From assembly GCA_002083595.1 (NCBI GenBank), contig MSXT01000040.1:1-56496 (forward strand): a stretch of DNA of 56,496 nt. Direction: 5' to 3'. Each line of letters begins with the position of its first letter. The first letter of the stretch is position 1. Shown here one piece after another: positions 1 to 7,567 of this stretch. The position numbers were made by a program, and so were the translations under genes. Under the pieces are notes generated by a model. That model was not told the origin of the DNA. It saw only the letters and a program-made list of their open reading frames with translations, and searched no databases. The DNA comes from Proteobacteria bacterium ST_bin16. Its GTDB lineage: Bacteria; Pseudomonadota; Gammaproteobacteria; Burkholderiales; Nitrosomonadaceae.

Positions 1-378
1 GGCATGCTGGACGATCACTTCCCGCAGTTTTATCAGCGCCGCGAACTCGATGCCTCGCACCCGGAAATTCTACTCGACCGCAGCCGCTGCATTCTGTGCG
101 ACTTGTGCGTGCGCGCCAGCCGTGATGTGGATCAGAAAAATGTCTTTGCCATCGCCGGACGCGGCACGGATGCGCATTTGATCGTCAATTCCCCAAGCGG
201 AAAGCTGGCGGATAGCACGATGGCAGTTACCGATCTGGCGGCAAATATCTGTCCGGTCGGTGCGATCTTGATCAAAGAACAAGGTTACCAAGTGCCGATC
301 GGTCAACGTATTTACGACCGGCAAACGATTCGAGAGACCAGTTTACAAGAGCATGTTGAACCCAAAAATGACGATTGA
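1..378 (+). CDS. hoxU: HoxU, diaphorase iron-sulfur subunit of NAD-reducing [NiFe] hydrogenase (3' part)
   Basis: Partial gene; the 5' end lies outside the window. HoxU carries electrons between the HoxYH hydrogenase core and the HoxF flavin/NAD subunit in the cytoplasm. The visible 125 residues hold the Cys cluster C-x2-C-x2-C (CILCDLCVRASRDVD, about residues 29-35 counted from the first Met) and a later Cys in NICPVGAI, which together bind a 4Fe-4S cluster as in HoxU/NuoG N-terminal regions. The open frame runs back to base 1. HoxF and the N-terminal 2Fe-2S domain are presumably upstream. In known hox operons hoxY follows directly; here it lies 6.6 kb away. Confidence 0.9.
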   Translation, partial: GMLDDHFPQFYQRRELDASHPEILLDRSRCILCDLCVRASRDVDQKNVFAIAGRGTDAHLIVNSPSGKLADSTMAVTDLAANICPVGAILIKEQGYQVPIGQRIYDRQTIRETSLQEHVEPKNDD

Positions 379-486
379 GTATACGATCCAGTCATTGTTA
401 ACCGCTCTCTGGCAGGCGCAATGGCATAACCTCACAAACCTGCTACACTTCCCGGCAACTCTTGATTTTTCTCACGGGAGAATGGC

Positions 487-1764
487 ATGAAAGACGAAAC
501 AATCGCTATCCACGCCGGTTATCAAACCGACCCCACCACCAAATCGGTGGCGGTTCCTATTTATCAGACCGTCGCCTATGAATTCGACAATGCGCAGCAT
601 GGCGCGGATTTGTTCAATCTCGCCGTGCCGGGCAATATTTATACGCGCATCATGAATCCGACCAACGATGTGCTGGAACAACGGGTTGCCGCATTGGAAG
701 GCGGTGTGGCGGCGCTGGCGCTCAGTTCAGGCCAGGCGGCAATTCACTATGCGGTGATCAATATCGCCGAGATGGGCAATAACATTGTCAGCGTGCCGCT
801 GCTGTACGGCGGAACTTATACGCTGTTCGCGCACATGCTGCCGAAATTGGGAATCGAAGTGCGTTTCGCCAAGGACGACCATCCGGCGAGTCTCGAGCCG
901 TTGATCGACAAAAAAACTTCGGCGGTATTCTGCGAGTCGCTGGGCAACCCGGCGGGAAACATTCCGGACATGGAAGCCATTTGCGCGATGGCGCATCGGC
1001 ACGGTGTTCCGGTTATCGTCGATAACACCGTACCCACGCCGGTCTTGATGAAACCTTTCCAATCCGGCGCGGATATCGTGGTGCATTCATTGACCAAATA
1101 TATGGGTGGACATGGCACATCGGTCGGCGGCATCATCGTCGACTCCGGCCGGTTTCCCTGGCCGGATCACGCAGAGCGGTTTCCGATGCTCAACAACCCC
1201 GAACCGGCTTATCACGGCGTCGTCTATACGCAGGAATTCGGTCCCGCCGCCTATATCGGACGCGTGCGCACGGTGGCGCTGCGCAATACCGGCTCGGCCA
1301 TGTCACCGATGAATGCTTTCTTCTTTTTACAAGGCATTGAAACCTTGTCGTTGCGCATGGAGCGGCATACCGAGAACGCGTTGAAAGCCGCGCAATACCT
1401 TGAGCAACATCCCGCCGTGGCGTGGGTGAAATATGCAGGTCTGCCGTCATCGGCATACTATCAACTGGCGCAAAAATACATGCAAGGCCGCCCATCCGCC
1501 TTGATGACCTTCGGCATCAAGGGTGGATTTGAAGCGGGTGTGAAATTTTACGATGCGCTCAAACTGTTCAAACGGCTGGTCAACATCGGCGATGCGAAAT
1601 CCTTGGCCGCGCACCCGGCATCGACAACCCACCGCCAACTGACCGGCCCCGAACTGGCTGCGGCGGGCGTCACGCAAGACATGATCCGCTTGTGCATCGG
1701 CATTGAAAATATTGACGATATTTTGGTGGATTTGGAACAAGCGCTCGCCGCCAGCCGGACTTAA
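487..1764 (+). CDS. metY: O-acetylhomoserine sulfhydrylase (PLP-dependent)
   Basis: 425 aa, a full-length member of the Cys/Met-metabolism PLP enzyme family. It makes homocysteine from O-acetylhomoserine and sulfide in methionine synthesis. The N-terminus (KDETIAIHAGYQTDPTTKSV) and the PLP-lysine region SLTKYMGGHGTSVGG near residue 205 are typical of MetY rather than MetB/MetC; the length also fits, since MetY is about 430 aa. ATG at 487 has a GGGAG ribosome site about 8 bases upstream. The gene sits between hoxU and hoxY in the same direction, with no known functional link to hydrogenase. Confidence 0.92.
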   Translation: MKDETIAIHAGYQTDPTTKSVAVPIYQTVAYEFDNAQHGADLFNLAVPGNIYTRIMNPTNDVLEQRVAALEGGVAALALSSGQAAIHYAVINIAEMGNNIVSVPLLYGGTYTLFAHMLPKLGIEVRFAKDDHPASLEPLIDKKTSAVFCESLGNPAGNIPDMEAICAMAHRHGVPVIVDNTVPTPVLMKPFQSGADIVVHSLTKYMGGHGTSVGGIIVDSGRFPWPDHAERFPMLNNPEPAYHGVVYTQEFGPAAYIGRVRTVALRNTGSAMSPMNAFFFLQGIETLSLRMERHTENALKAAQYLEQHPAVAWVKYAGLPSSAYYQLAQKYMQGRPSALMTFGIKGGFEAGVKFYDALKLFKRLVNIGDAKSLAAHPASTTHRQLTGPELAAAGVTQDMIRLCIGIENIDDILVDLEQALAASRT

Positions 1765-1814
1765 GCAATCGTGACAAACAAAGTTACCGGATACCGGTCG
1801 AGCCAAAAAGCACG

Positions 1815-2570
1815 ATGAGTTTCTCCATCGATATCCGCGAAGAAGCCGGGGTGCGCACTTTGCATTTCGGTTCCGACTGGATACAGGGCGCGATGCGCAT
1901 CGCGCGCCCTTGGCGCTTGGAACTCGACTACACCCAGGAAATGATGGTCAGCTTGTTGCTAAGAAACGATGCGCGGTTTCCGCGCAAAGTGCTGCTGATC
2001 GGCCTGGGCGCGGCATCGCTGACCAAATTTCTTTATCGCTACTACCCGCTGGCAAAACTGACCGCGGTTGAGATCGAACCGCGCGTGGTAGCAGCCGCGC
2101 GGCAATTCTTCAAACTGCCGGACGACCCGCTACGCCTTAATATCGTCATCGCAGACGGCGCACAGTATATTGCCGGGAACGATAAGACTTACGACCTGAT
2201 TCTGGTGGATGGCTACGACGCCGATGCGCGCCCCGGCGAGCTCGACATGCTGCCGTTTTACCAAATGTGCCGCGTGCGCTTGAGCCATAACGGCGTGCTC
2301 GCGGTGAATCTGCTAGGCCGCAGCCGCGGGCATCAGGCCAGTCTGGAACGCCTCAAAACAGCATTCGATACACGCGCACTGGCTCTCCCTCCTTGCGACA
2401 GCGGCAACGTCATCGCAATGGCCGCAAGCGGAGAAAAAATCGAGATTCCTGTCAATGAACTCAAGGAACAAGCGCTCGAATTGAAAGAAAGAACCCATCT
2501 CAATCTGCTACCGACGCTGATGCGCCTGGAGCAGGCAAAATCTTGTCCGGGTGGGATGCTTACGATTTAA
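1815..2570 (+). CDS. Spermidine synthase-like aminopropyltransferase-fold protein
   Basis: 251 aa. The Rossmann SAM-binding part shows the glycine loop LLIGLGAASLTKF (about 57-69), the acidic residue of TAVEIEPRV (about 86) and DLILVDGYD, the usual SpeE-family signatures. Short stand-alone members in proteobacteria lack the full N-terminal beta domain and often have no proven polyamine role, so the substrate is not assigned. It starts 50 bases after metY in the same direction and may be cotranscribed. No strong ribosome site is seen before ATG 1815. Confidence 0.75.
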   Translation: MSFSIDIREEAGVRTLHFGSDWIQGAMRIARPWRLELDYTQEMMVSLLLRNDARFPRKVLLIGLGAASLTKFLYRYYPLAKLTAVEIEPRVVAAARQFFKLPDDPLRLNIVIADGAQYIAGNDKTYDLILVDGYDADARPGELDMLPFYQMCRVRLSHNGVLAVNLLGRSRGHQASLERLKTAFDTRALALPPCDSGNVIAMAASGEKIEIPVNELKEQALELKERTHLNLLPTLMRLEQAKSCPGGMLTI

Positions 2571-2601
2571 CAAAAGTGGAATTACAAGCTCACCTTAGCT
2601 C

Positions 2602-2645
2602 GATGCAGGGCTTTCTTTGGCAGCCCAGCCTACCGCGCTTTGCAC
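2602..2645 (-). repeat. REP-like palindrome with GTAG head, copy 1
   Basis: Read on the minus strand it is GTAG followed by GCTGGGCT, an 8-base loop, and AAGCCCTGC, an imperfect hairpin headed by the GTAG tetranucleotide typical of REPs mobilised by RAYT transposases. It matches the copy at 3638-3680 in the same orientation with about 6 differences in 44 bases. It lies just past the stop codon of the unknown gene at 2647-3552. Confidence 0.7.
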
Positions 2646-2646
2646 A

Positions 2647-3552
2647 TTACTGCACAAACTTTTCAGAAAGATCATAAATTTTATCTTTAACCGTTTTCCA
2701 TATCTCCGCTGGCGGCGGAACTTGAGTTTGTGTTTTGATTTGATTAATTTTATTCATAGCATCCGTATACGTATCTACGAATTGATCTTCCAGATCATCT
2801 CCCATTCGAATGGCTTGTACTTTGGCATCCCCATACTTCTGATTGATCAGATCCTTGGCATTCATATGCGATAATTCTATTTGGTCTTTAGCATCACTAT
2901 ATGCTTGTTGCCAATTTTCTTTCACATCGGCCAGAACCTGCTCTTTTGTTGGTACCTCTATGCCACATACCTGGTCCTGATCTTCAAGAGCATGATCAAA
3001 CTCACTATTTAACTCGTTAATGTCCTTCATGTTCTGGCAAAAATCATGGATATCCCACAGGGTTACTCCAATTATTATCGATGTACCCAGTACCGGAATT
3101 GTTTCACCTGGAAGAGATGCAATATTACGTGTTGCACTCGTAATCGATCGAGTGGCTATACGCTTTGATACTTTCTGAACAGCTTTTACTTTTCTAGCAG
3201 ATTCAGTTTTAAGTTTGGCATGCTTCTCTTCCAATTCTGAGTTATTTCTGGCCAACCGGGTATTTTTATCAATCAATTCTTTTGTTTTAACAGCCGCATC
3301 ATCATTTCTTTTTATTGTTGGGCTTTGACCAAGAACTCTCGTTAATGTCGTGTCAGTCAATGCATATCCCAAGAAAGATTTCAATGTATTAAAGGCGGCG
3401 GTATGCAAGCTATCGTTGACGAGCGTCGCAATGTTGGCCGATATAAGCCCCAAGAACGATGATAGTAAAAGCACATTTTTTATTCTTTTCCACAATGATA
3501 CGCTTTCAAATTTTGGTTTCTGCTCGTGCACTTGTTCATCAATCGTATCCAC
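2647..3552 (-). CDS. Unknown protein with two membrane segments and long coiled coil
   Basis: 301 aa; no family recognised. A hydrophobic stretch near residues 28-46 (VLLLSSFLGLISANIATLV) and another near 150-168 (VLGTSIIIGVTLWDIHDF) suggest membrane insertion. Residues about 90-125 are a charged heptad-like region, and the C-terminal half is rich in D, K, Q and N with repeated alpha-helical segments (DAKDQIELSHMNAKDLINQ). The base composition is more AT-rich than its neighbours. It is transcribed against metY and the next PEP-CTERM gene, and REP-like repeats lie on both sides, which suggests a separately acquired unit. No function is assigned. Confidence 0.7.
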   Translation of the reverse strand: MDTIDEQVHEQKPKFESVSLWKRIKNVLLLSSFLGLISANIATLVNDSLHTAAFNTLKSFLGYALTDTTLTRVLGQSPTIKRNDDAAVKTKELIDKNTRLARNNSELEEKHAKLKTESARKVKAVQKVSKRIATRSITSATRNIASLPGETIPVLGTSIIIGVTLWDIHDFCQNMKDINELNSEFDHALEDQDQVCGIEVPTKEQVLADVKENWQQAYSDAKDQIELSHMNAKDLINQKYGDAKVQAIRMGDDLEDQFVDTYTDAMNKINQIKTQTQVPPPAEIWKTVKDKIYDLSEKFVQ

Positions 3553-3637
3553 GCTAGCTTTCCTTTTTGTGATTGTTATCGGTATACATGCTACCGCATG
3601 TCCATCGATCTATTCAAAGGGAGCTTCGTTCTCATTT

Positions 3638-3680
3638 GATGCTGGGCTTTCTTTGGCAGTCCAGCCTACCGTGCGTTGTG
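3638..3680 (-). repeat. REP-like palindrome with GTAG head, copy 2
   Basis: Directly repeated relative to 2602-2645. On the minus strand it reads GTAG, GCTGGACT, an 8-base loop, then AAGCCCAGC. The two copies flank the unknown gene at 2647-3552. Confidence 0.7.
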
Positions 3681-3765
3681 CCTTAGACAGCGCCCGGCTG
3701 TGCAAGCAACCATGTTTTCAGTATAGTTCGACTTTGCTTTTAAAATTTATAATAAGGAAAATAAA

Positions 3766-4353
3766 ATGCATGTTTTATATCGCAGTTTGATCATAGCCTC
3801 TTCGATAGCGCTAGCGCCGCTTGCCAATGCATCGCTTATCGATTTTCAGGGTGAACCGGTGGGCACTTATGCGGGAGGTACGACAACGTTGCTTGTTGAT
3901 GGGACCAGTGTGCGCTTTTCAGGATTGGGTTTGCAAATTCGGGATCTCACCCCTGTATTTCCATCGGAATCCAGCCGAGTACTCTCCTCGTTACACGATG
4001 GGCAAGAGATTACGATGGAGTTATTAGGCGGAACCACGACCAACAGCCTTACTTTCCACAACTGGATCAGCGGTGTCTATACTTCCGAAGTGGATACTAT
4101 TGTTGTGCAAGCATTTGATACGGCCAACAACTTGCTCGGCTCTGTCACTTCATCCGATGAATTTATCAGTCTCAACTTCACCGGCATGGCACGCATTACT
4201 TTCGACGATTTCAGTGCTGGAGATGGGTACCTGCTGGATGATATTCAGTACACGGTAACAGCAGTGCCTGAACCGGCCACATGGGCGCTAATGCTGGTTG
4301 GGCTTGGCGGGTTGGTTTCCATTCACCGCCGCAATCGCACGGTACACGCATAA
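3766..4353 (+). CDS. PEP-CTERM sorting-domain protein
   Basis: 195 aa. It has an N-terminal signal peptide (MHVLYRSLIIASSIALAPLA, then NAS) and a C-terminal sorting tail: VPEPATW, a hydrophobic helix (ALMLVGLGGLVSI) and the basic end HRRNR. Such tails are processed by exosortase (EpsH type) and the proteins go to the cell surface or matrix in exopolysaccharide producers. The middle is a beta-rich, PEP-CTERM-typical domain of unknown function. ATG 3766 follows the ribosome site AAGGAAA. No exosortase gene is in the window. Confidence 0.88.
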   Translation: MHVLYRSLIIASSIALAPLANASLIDFQGEPVGTYAGGTTTLLVDGTSVRFSGLGLQIRDLTPVFPSESSRVLSSLHDGQEITMELLGGTTTNSLTFHNWISGVYTSEVDTIVVQAFDTANNLLGSVTSSDEFISLNFTGMARITFDDFSAGDGYLLDDIQYTVTAVPEPATWALMLVGLGGLVSIHRRNRTVHA

Positions 4354-4368
4354 AGGCGGTGCCGCAGT

Positions 4369-4389
4369 ACCACCGGCTTTGCCGGTGGT
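4369..4389. terminator. Hairpin between convergent genes
   Basis: A perfect 9-bp stem (ACCACCGGC / GCCGGTGGT) with loop TTT lies between the PEP-CTERM gene and the convergent collar gene. There is no clear T run on either side, so factor-independent termination is only likely. Confidence 0.5.
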
Positions 4390-4398
4390 AGTTGGAAA

Positions 4399-4899
4399 CT
4401 AACTCCGGCTCGGAAAAACACCTTGCAGTGCAATGCAATAATTCACCACCAGGTAGGGCTGCATATTGGGATGCGGCCCTCCGCCGGTATTGCCAATCGC
4501 CGTGGCAGCCATGGTTGCCCCGGCTGCGCTACTGAACACGACATTGCCGTCGGAATCCTGTGCCCAGAATTTTCCCGCCGGACTGGTTTGAGTTCCAGCG
4601 ACATTACTGCAGTTTGCCGTATGACTGTGTGGAGGAATTTGCGCGGTTGTAAGGGTCACGCTTTCTTGCCCTCCACGTTCTCCCTGGGTATGAACTGAAC
4701 TCAGGTGCATCCCGGCGCGGCCACGAAGATCCGGCAGCGCGAACGTGGTGCGGCCGTCTCCGCCGTACATCGTGCCCAATAAAGAAAACAGTGCAGCGTT
4801 TTGCGCAATCGGCAACAATTGGCCATCGCAGCTCGCCCAGCCCTTGGGTGGAAAATCGAACCCAAAGGGCCGAATTTCTCCTAAAAATGGATCGTCCAT
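4399..4899 (-). CDS. Phage tail collar-domain protein (MdpB-like), copy 3
   Basis: 166 aa. The N-terminus DDPFLGEIRPFGFDFPPKGW and the ASCDGQLLPIAQNAALFSLLG / YGGDGRTTFALPDLRGR pattern are the tail collar fold found in short bacterial 'microcystin-dependent protein'-type proteins. The C-terminus (GGGPHPNMQPYLVVNYCIAL) is the conserved closing motif. No signal peptide is present. It is the last of three tandem paralogues read on the minus strand; the gap to the one upstream is 48 bases. The role is unknown in bacteria and there are no other phage genes nearby. Confidence 0.85.
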   Translation of the reverse strand: MDDPFLGEIRPFGFDFPPKGWASCDGQLLPIAQNAALFSLLGTMYGGDGRTTFALPDLRGRAGMHLSSVHTQGERGGQESVTLTTAQIPPHSHTANCSNVAGTQTSPAGKFWAQDSDGNVVFSSAAGATMAATAIGNTGGGPHPNMQPYLVVNYCIALQGVFPSRS

Positions 4900-4947
4900 A
4901 CTATCCTCTCATGATCTTGTCGAATTCTTACTGCGAAATGTCCGGCT

Positions 4948-5466
4948 TCAACTTCTGGGCGGGAATACGCCACGCAACGCAATGCAGAAGTTCAACGCCA
5001 GATACGGTTGCAGATTGTTATGCGCTTGCCCGCCGCCGGTAGCGGTGATTGTTCCAGCCGCCATTTGCGTCGGTCCGCTATCGCCGTATTCCTTACTGCC
5101 GCCCAGATCCTGCGCCCAGAAATTTCCTGCGGGAGCGGGCTTATTGCCGTTTCCGGCTTGCGCGTTGGCCGGATGGCTATGCGGCGGAATTTGCTGAATT
5201 GTCAATGTTTCCGCGGACGTGCCGCCCGATTCGCCCAGCACGCGGTTAGAAAGACCGCTGCCCTGCCCCGCGCCCATGACGACATTGCCTTGGAGGTTAG
5301 GCAGCGCGAAGGTCGATTTGCCATCGCCGCCATAAGTTGTACCAAGAATCGAAAATAATGCCGTATTGCTGGCAATGGGCAGCAGTTGCCCATTACACTG
5401 CGCCCAGCCTACCGGCGCGAAATTAAAACCAAACGAACGGATTTCTCCAATATACGGATCACTCAT
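4948..5466 (-). CDS. Phage tail collar-domain protein (MdpB-like), copy 2
   Basis: 172 aa from ATG at 5466. This start is chosen because an AAAGGAGA ribosome site lies 7 bases before it and because SDPYIGEIRSFGF then aligns with the starts of both neighbours; a longer frame upstream begins only with TTG. It carries the same collar signatures: CNGQLLPIASNTALFSILG, YGGDGKSTFALPNLQG, and the NNLQPYLALNFCIAL end. It is the middle gene of the tandem trio, 47 bases after copy 1. Confidence 0.85.
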   Translation of the reverse strand: MSDPYIGEIRSFGFNFAPVGWAQCNGQLLPIASNTALFSILGTTYGGDGKSTFALPNLQGNVVMGAGQGSGLSNRVLGESGGTSAETLTIQQIPPHSHPANAQAGNGNKPAPAGNFWAQDLGGSKEYGDSGPTQMAAGTITATGGGQAHNNLQPYLALNFCIALRGVFPPRS

Positions 5467-5513
5467 GCCAGAATCTCCTTTTTTCAACTGCCGCCAGCCG
5501 TTCTCTTGTAATC

Positions 5514-6035
5514 CTAGTTTCTAGAAGGATAGATACCTTCGAGCGCGATGATGTAGTTGATGACTAAATAAGGTTGCACATTGTTATGCGGTTGCCCGCC
5601 GCCGGTATTGCCGATCGCCGCAGCAGCCATGGTGCTGCCGCTGGCCGTGCTATAAGCCCCGGTATTGCCGCCGGGATCGGTCGACCAATAGCTGTTGACG
5701 GGGCTCGCGCTATTGCCGGTCGTATTGGAACAGACTGCGGTATGGTTGTGCGCCGCCAATTGCCCGCCGGTCAAAGTGACTGTTTCGCTGCCGCCCAGCT
5801 CACCGATCACCCTGGGACTGAGACCAGGCCCGGCGCCTTGATGCAGCGGAATACGGCTGGCAAGATTCGGCAAAGCGAAAGTCGATACGCCATCGCCCCC
5901 GTAGATTGTTCCGATCAGCGAAAACAACGCGTCATTTTGTTCGATTGGAAGCAGCTGCCCCTGACACAAAGCCCAGCCGACGGGGGCAAAATTACCTGCA
6001 AAAGTCTTGATTTCACCTAAATAGGGATCGGGCAT
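5514..6035 (-). CDS. Phage tail collar-domain protein (MdpB-like), copy 1
   Basis: 173 aa, first gene of the trio in transcription order. ATG at 6035 is preceded by GAGGAG. Collar motifs: PDPYLGEIKTFAGNFAPVGW, CQGQLLPIEQNDALFSLIG, YGGDGVSTFALPNLASR, and the NNVQPYLVINYIIALEGIYPSRN end. The three copies are similar in length but have clearly diverged, so the duplication is not recent. Function unknown; a surface or secreted beta-structured protein is possible. Confidence 0.85.
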   Translation of the reverse strand: MPDPYLGEIKTFAGNFAPVGWALCQGQLLPIEQNDALFSLIGTIYGGDGVSTFALPNLASRIPLHQGAGPGLSPRVIGELGGSETVTLTGGQLAAHNHTAVCSNTTGNSASPVNSYWSTDPGGNTGAYSTASGSTMAAAAIGNTGGGQPHNNVQPYLVINYIIALEGIYPSRN

Positions 6036-6083
6036 TATTTTCTCCTCGCTCCTGAAAGCACTTCAGTAACAAAATTAACCGTA

Positions 6084-6725
6084 TCAGACTATCTTACGCC
6101 GCGCCGCAGCCAGTACCGCCGGAACTCCGATCAGCAGCAGCGTGCTCGTCAGCGGTTCCGGAACGGCGGTGGCGATATCCAGCGTGGAGAAATCCAGCCC
6201 GGCGCCGTTAAAGTCCGACTCACCGAATAAGCCCAATCCCGGACCTGCCAGGGATAACGCAACATTAACGGTACCCGAGGCCAGTCCGGCGAAGGTCGAC
6301 GACGGCAACGTCAGCGTATACACATTATCCTCACGGCTAGCTCCGCCGTGCGATTCGAACAGCGTATTGAGCGCGCTGGTCAGATCCACCCCATTGACGG
6401 TAAAGGACGCCACTTGATTTCCGGTAGCAGCGGATTCGTGATCATAAATTCCGAGTATCAAGCTGCCACTAAGGATGGTATTCGCGATTGCGCCGTAGGA
6501 AAATGTCCAGCTGGCTGAGAAGTTTGCACTGGTATCCCCGCCAATGAATAGACCAAATGGCGCGGGTTCTCCGGCTCCGGCAGTCGTAAAAGGAGCGATG
6601 TTCATTGTCGCGCCGTCGGCAAAATCCTGATCGCCGAGGGTTACGGTCGTATTTGCAACCGCAAGCTGCGATCCGGCCATCAACGCAAGTGCTGCGATTG
6701 TTTTTGCAGGTAAATATTTTCTCAT
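6084..6725 (-). CDS. PEP-CTERM sorting-domain protein
   Basis: 213 aa with a signal peptide (MRKYLPAKTIAALALMAGSQ then LAVAN) and a C-terminal tail VPEPLTSTLLLIGVPAVLAAARRK. The mature part is a beta-rich extracellular domain with Asp/Gly-rich stretches. ATG 6725 has a weak AAGGAGA site upstream (CAAGGAGAACTTTCC on the coding strand). It lies 48 bases upstream of the collar genes in the same direction, so it could share their transcript. Confidence 0.87.
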   Translation of the reverse strand: MRKYLPAKTIAALALMAGSQLAVANTTVTLGDQDFADGATMNIAPFTTAGAGEPAPFGLFIGGDTSANFSASWTFSYGAIANTILSGSLILGIYDHESAATGNQVASFTVNGVDLTSALNTLFESHGGASREDNVYTLTLPSSTFAGLASGTVNVALSLAGPGLGLFGESDFNGAGLDFSTLDIATAVPEPLTSTLLLIGVPAVLAAARRKIV

Positions 6726-7004
6726 TGGAAAGTTCTCCTTGGGATGTGCGAATGTTTTTTCTTTGTATTGATGAGATTACAGTCATAGTAACCGGCTCTG
6801 CAACCGGAACGAGACTGATTCCCGTCAATCAGTTCAGTTACGTTATACTCTTATACCGTAACCCAGATCAAGGGATTTCTGCAGCGGCAATTCATTATAT
6901 TATTCATGAAAATAACCGCATTCGACCGGTATTAATTGACTGGCAAAACAAAAACGCCATGCATCCGCTGTTTAAGAACTATCCGTCAAGGAATCCGATA
7001 AAAA
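6726..7004. other. Intergenic region upstream of hoxY
   Basis: 279 bases between divergent genes. It must hold the promoter for the minus-strand PEP-CTERM gene and, because the hox operon is interrupted, one for hoxYH. An AT-rich block with TATACT near 6845-6850 is a possible -10 element for hoxY; no convincing -35 is seen. AAGGA at about 6989-6993 is the hoxY ribosome site. Confidence 0.35.
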
Positions 7005-7562
7005 ATGACGCCTGAACACACGATCAAACGCAAACTCAAAATCGCCACCACGTCGCTGGCCGGTTGCTTTGGTTGTCACATGTCTTTTTTGGATATGGAC
7101 GAGCGTCTCGCCGTTTTACTTGAACAGGTTGAGCTGGATCGTTCGCCGTTCACCGACATCAAGCACTGCGGCCCGTGCGATATCGGTTTGATCGAAGGCG
7201 GCGTATGCAATGCGGAAAATGTGCACGTGCTGCGCGAATTCCGCGCCAGCTGCAACATTCTGGTGGCCGTTGGCGCTTGCGCGATCAACGGCGGCGTGCC
7301 CGCAATGCGCAATTATTTCGATTTGCAGGACTGCTTGCAGGAAGCGTATCTCACCGGCACCGGCATCACCAACCCGCAGATTCCCGACGATATTGAACTG
7401 CCGCTGCTGCTCGACAAGGTCTATCCGGTCAGCGAAATCGTGCCCATCGATTACTTTCTGCCCGGCTGCCCGCCATCTGCGGATGCTTTTCTGCAACTGC
7501 TGCAACCGTTATTGGCCGGACAGAAGCCGGTGATTGGAAAATCCCAACTACATTACGATTAA
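7005..7562 (+). CDS. hoxY: HoxY, small subunit of NAD-reducing [NiFe] hydrogenase
   Basis: 185 aa. The N-terminal SLAGCFGCHMSFLDMDERL and the later Cys residues (CGPCDIGLIEGGVCN, GACAINGGVPAMRN, PGCPPSADAF) are the ligands of the proximal 4Fe-4S cluster in group 3d hydrogenases. HoxY pairs with HoxH and passes electrons to HoxFU. Length is typical (about 180-210 aa). It is followed after 5 bases by hoxH. Confidence 0.95.
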   Translation: MTPEHTIKRKLKIATTSLAGCFGCHMSFLDMDERLAVLLEQVELDRSPFTDIKHCGPCDIGLIEGGVCNAENVHVLREFRASCNILVAVGACAINGGVPAMRNYFDLQDCLQEAYLTGTGITNPQIPDDIELPLLLDKVYPVSEIVPIDYFLPGCPPSADAFLQLLQPLLAGQKPVIGKSQLHYD

Positions 7563-7567
7563 GCGCT

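Noticed and set aside
4399..6035. Prophage remnant
   Set aside because: Only collar-domain genes are present; such genes occur widely outside phages and no integrase, capsid or lysis gene is nearby.
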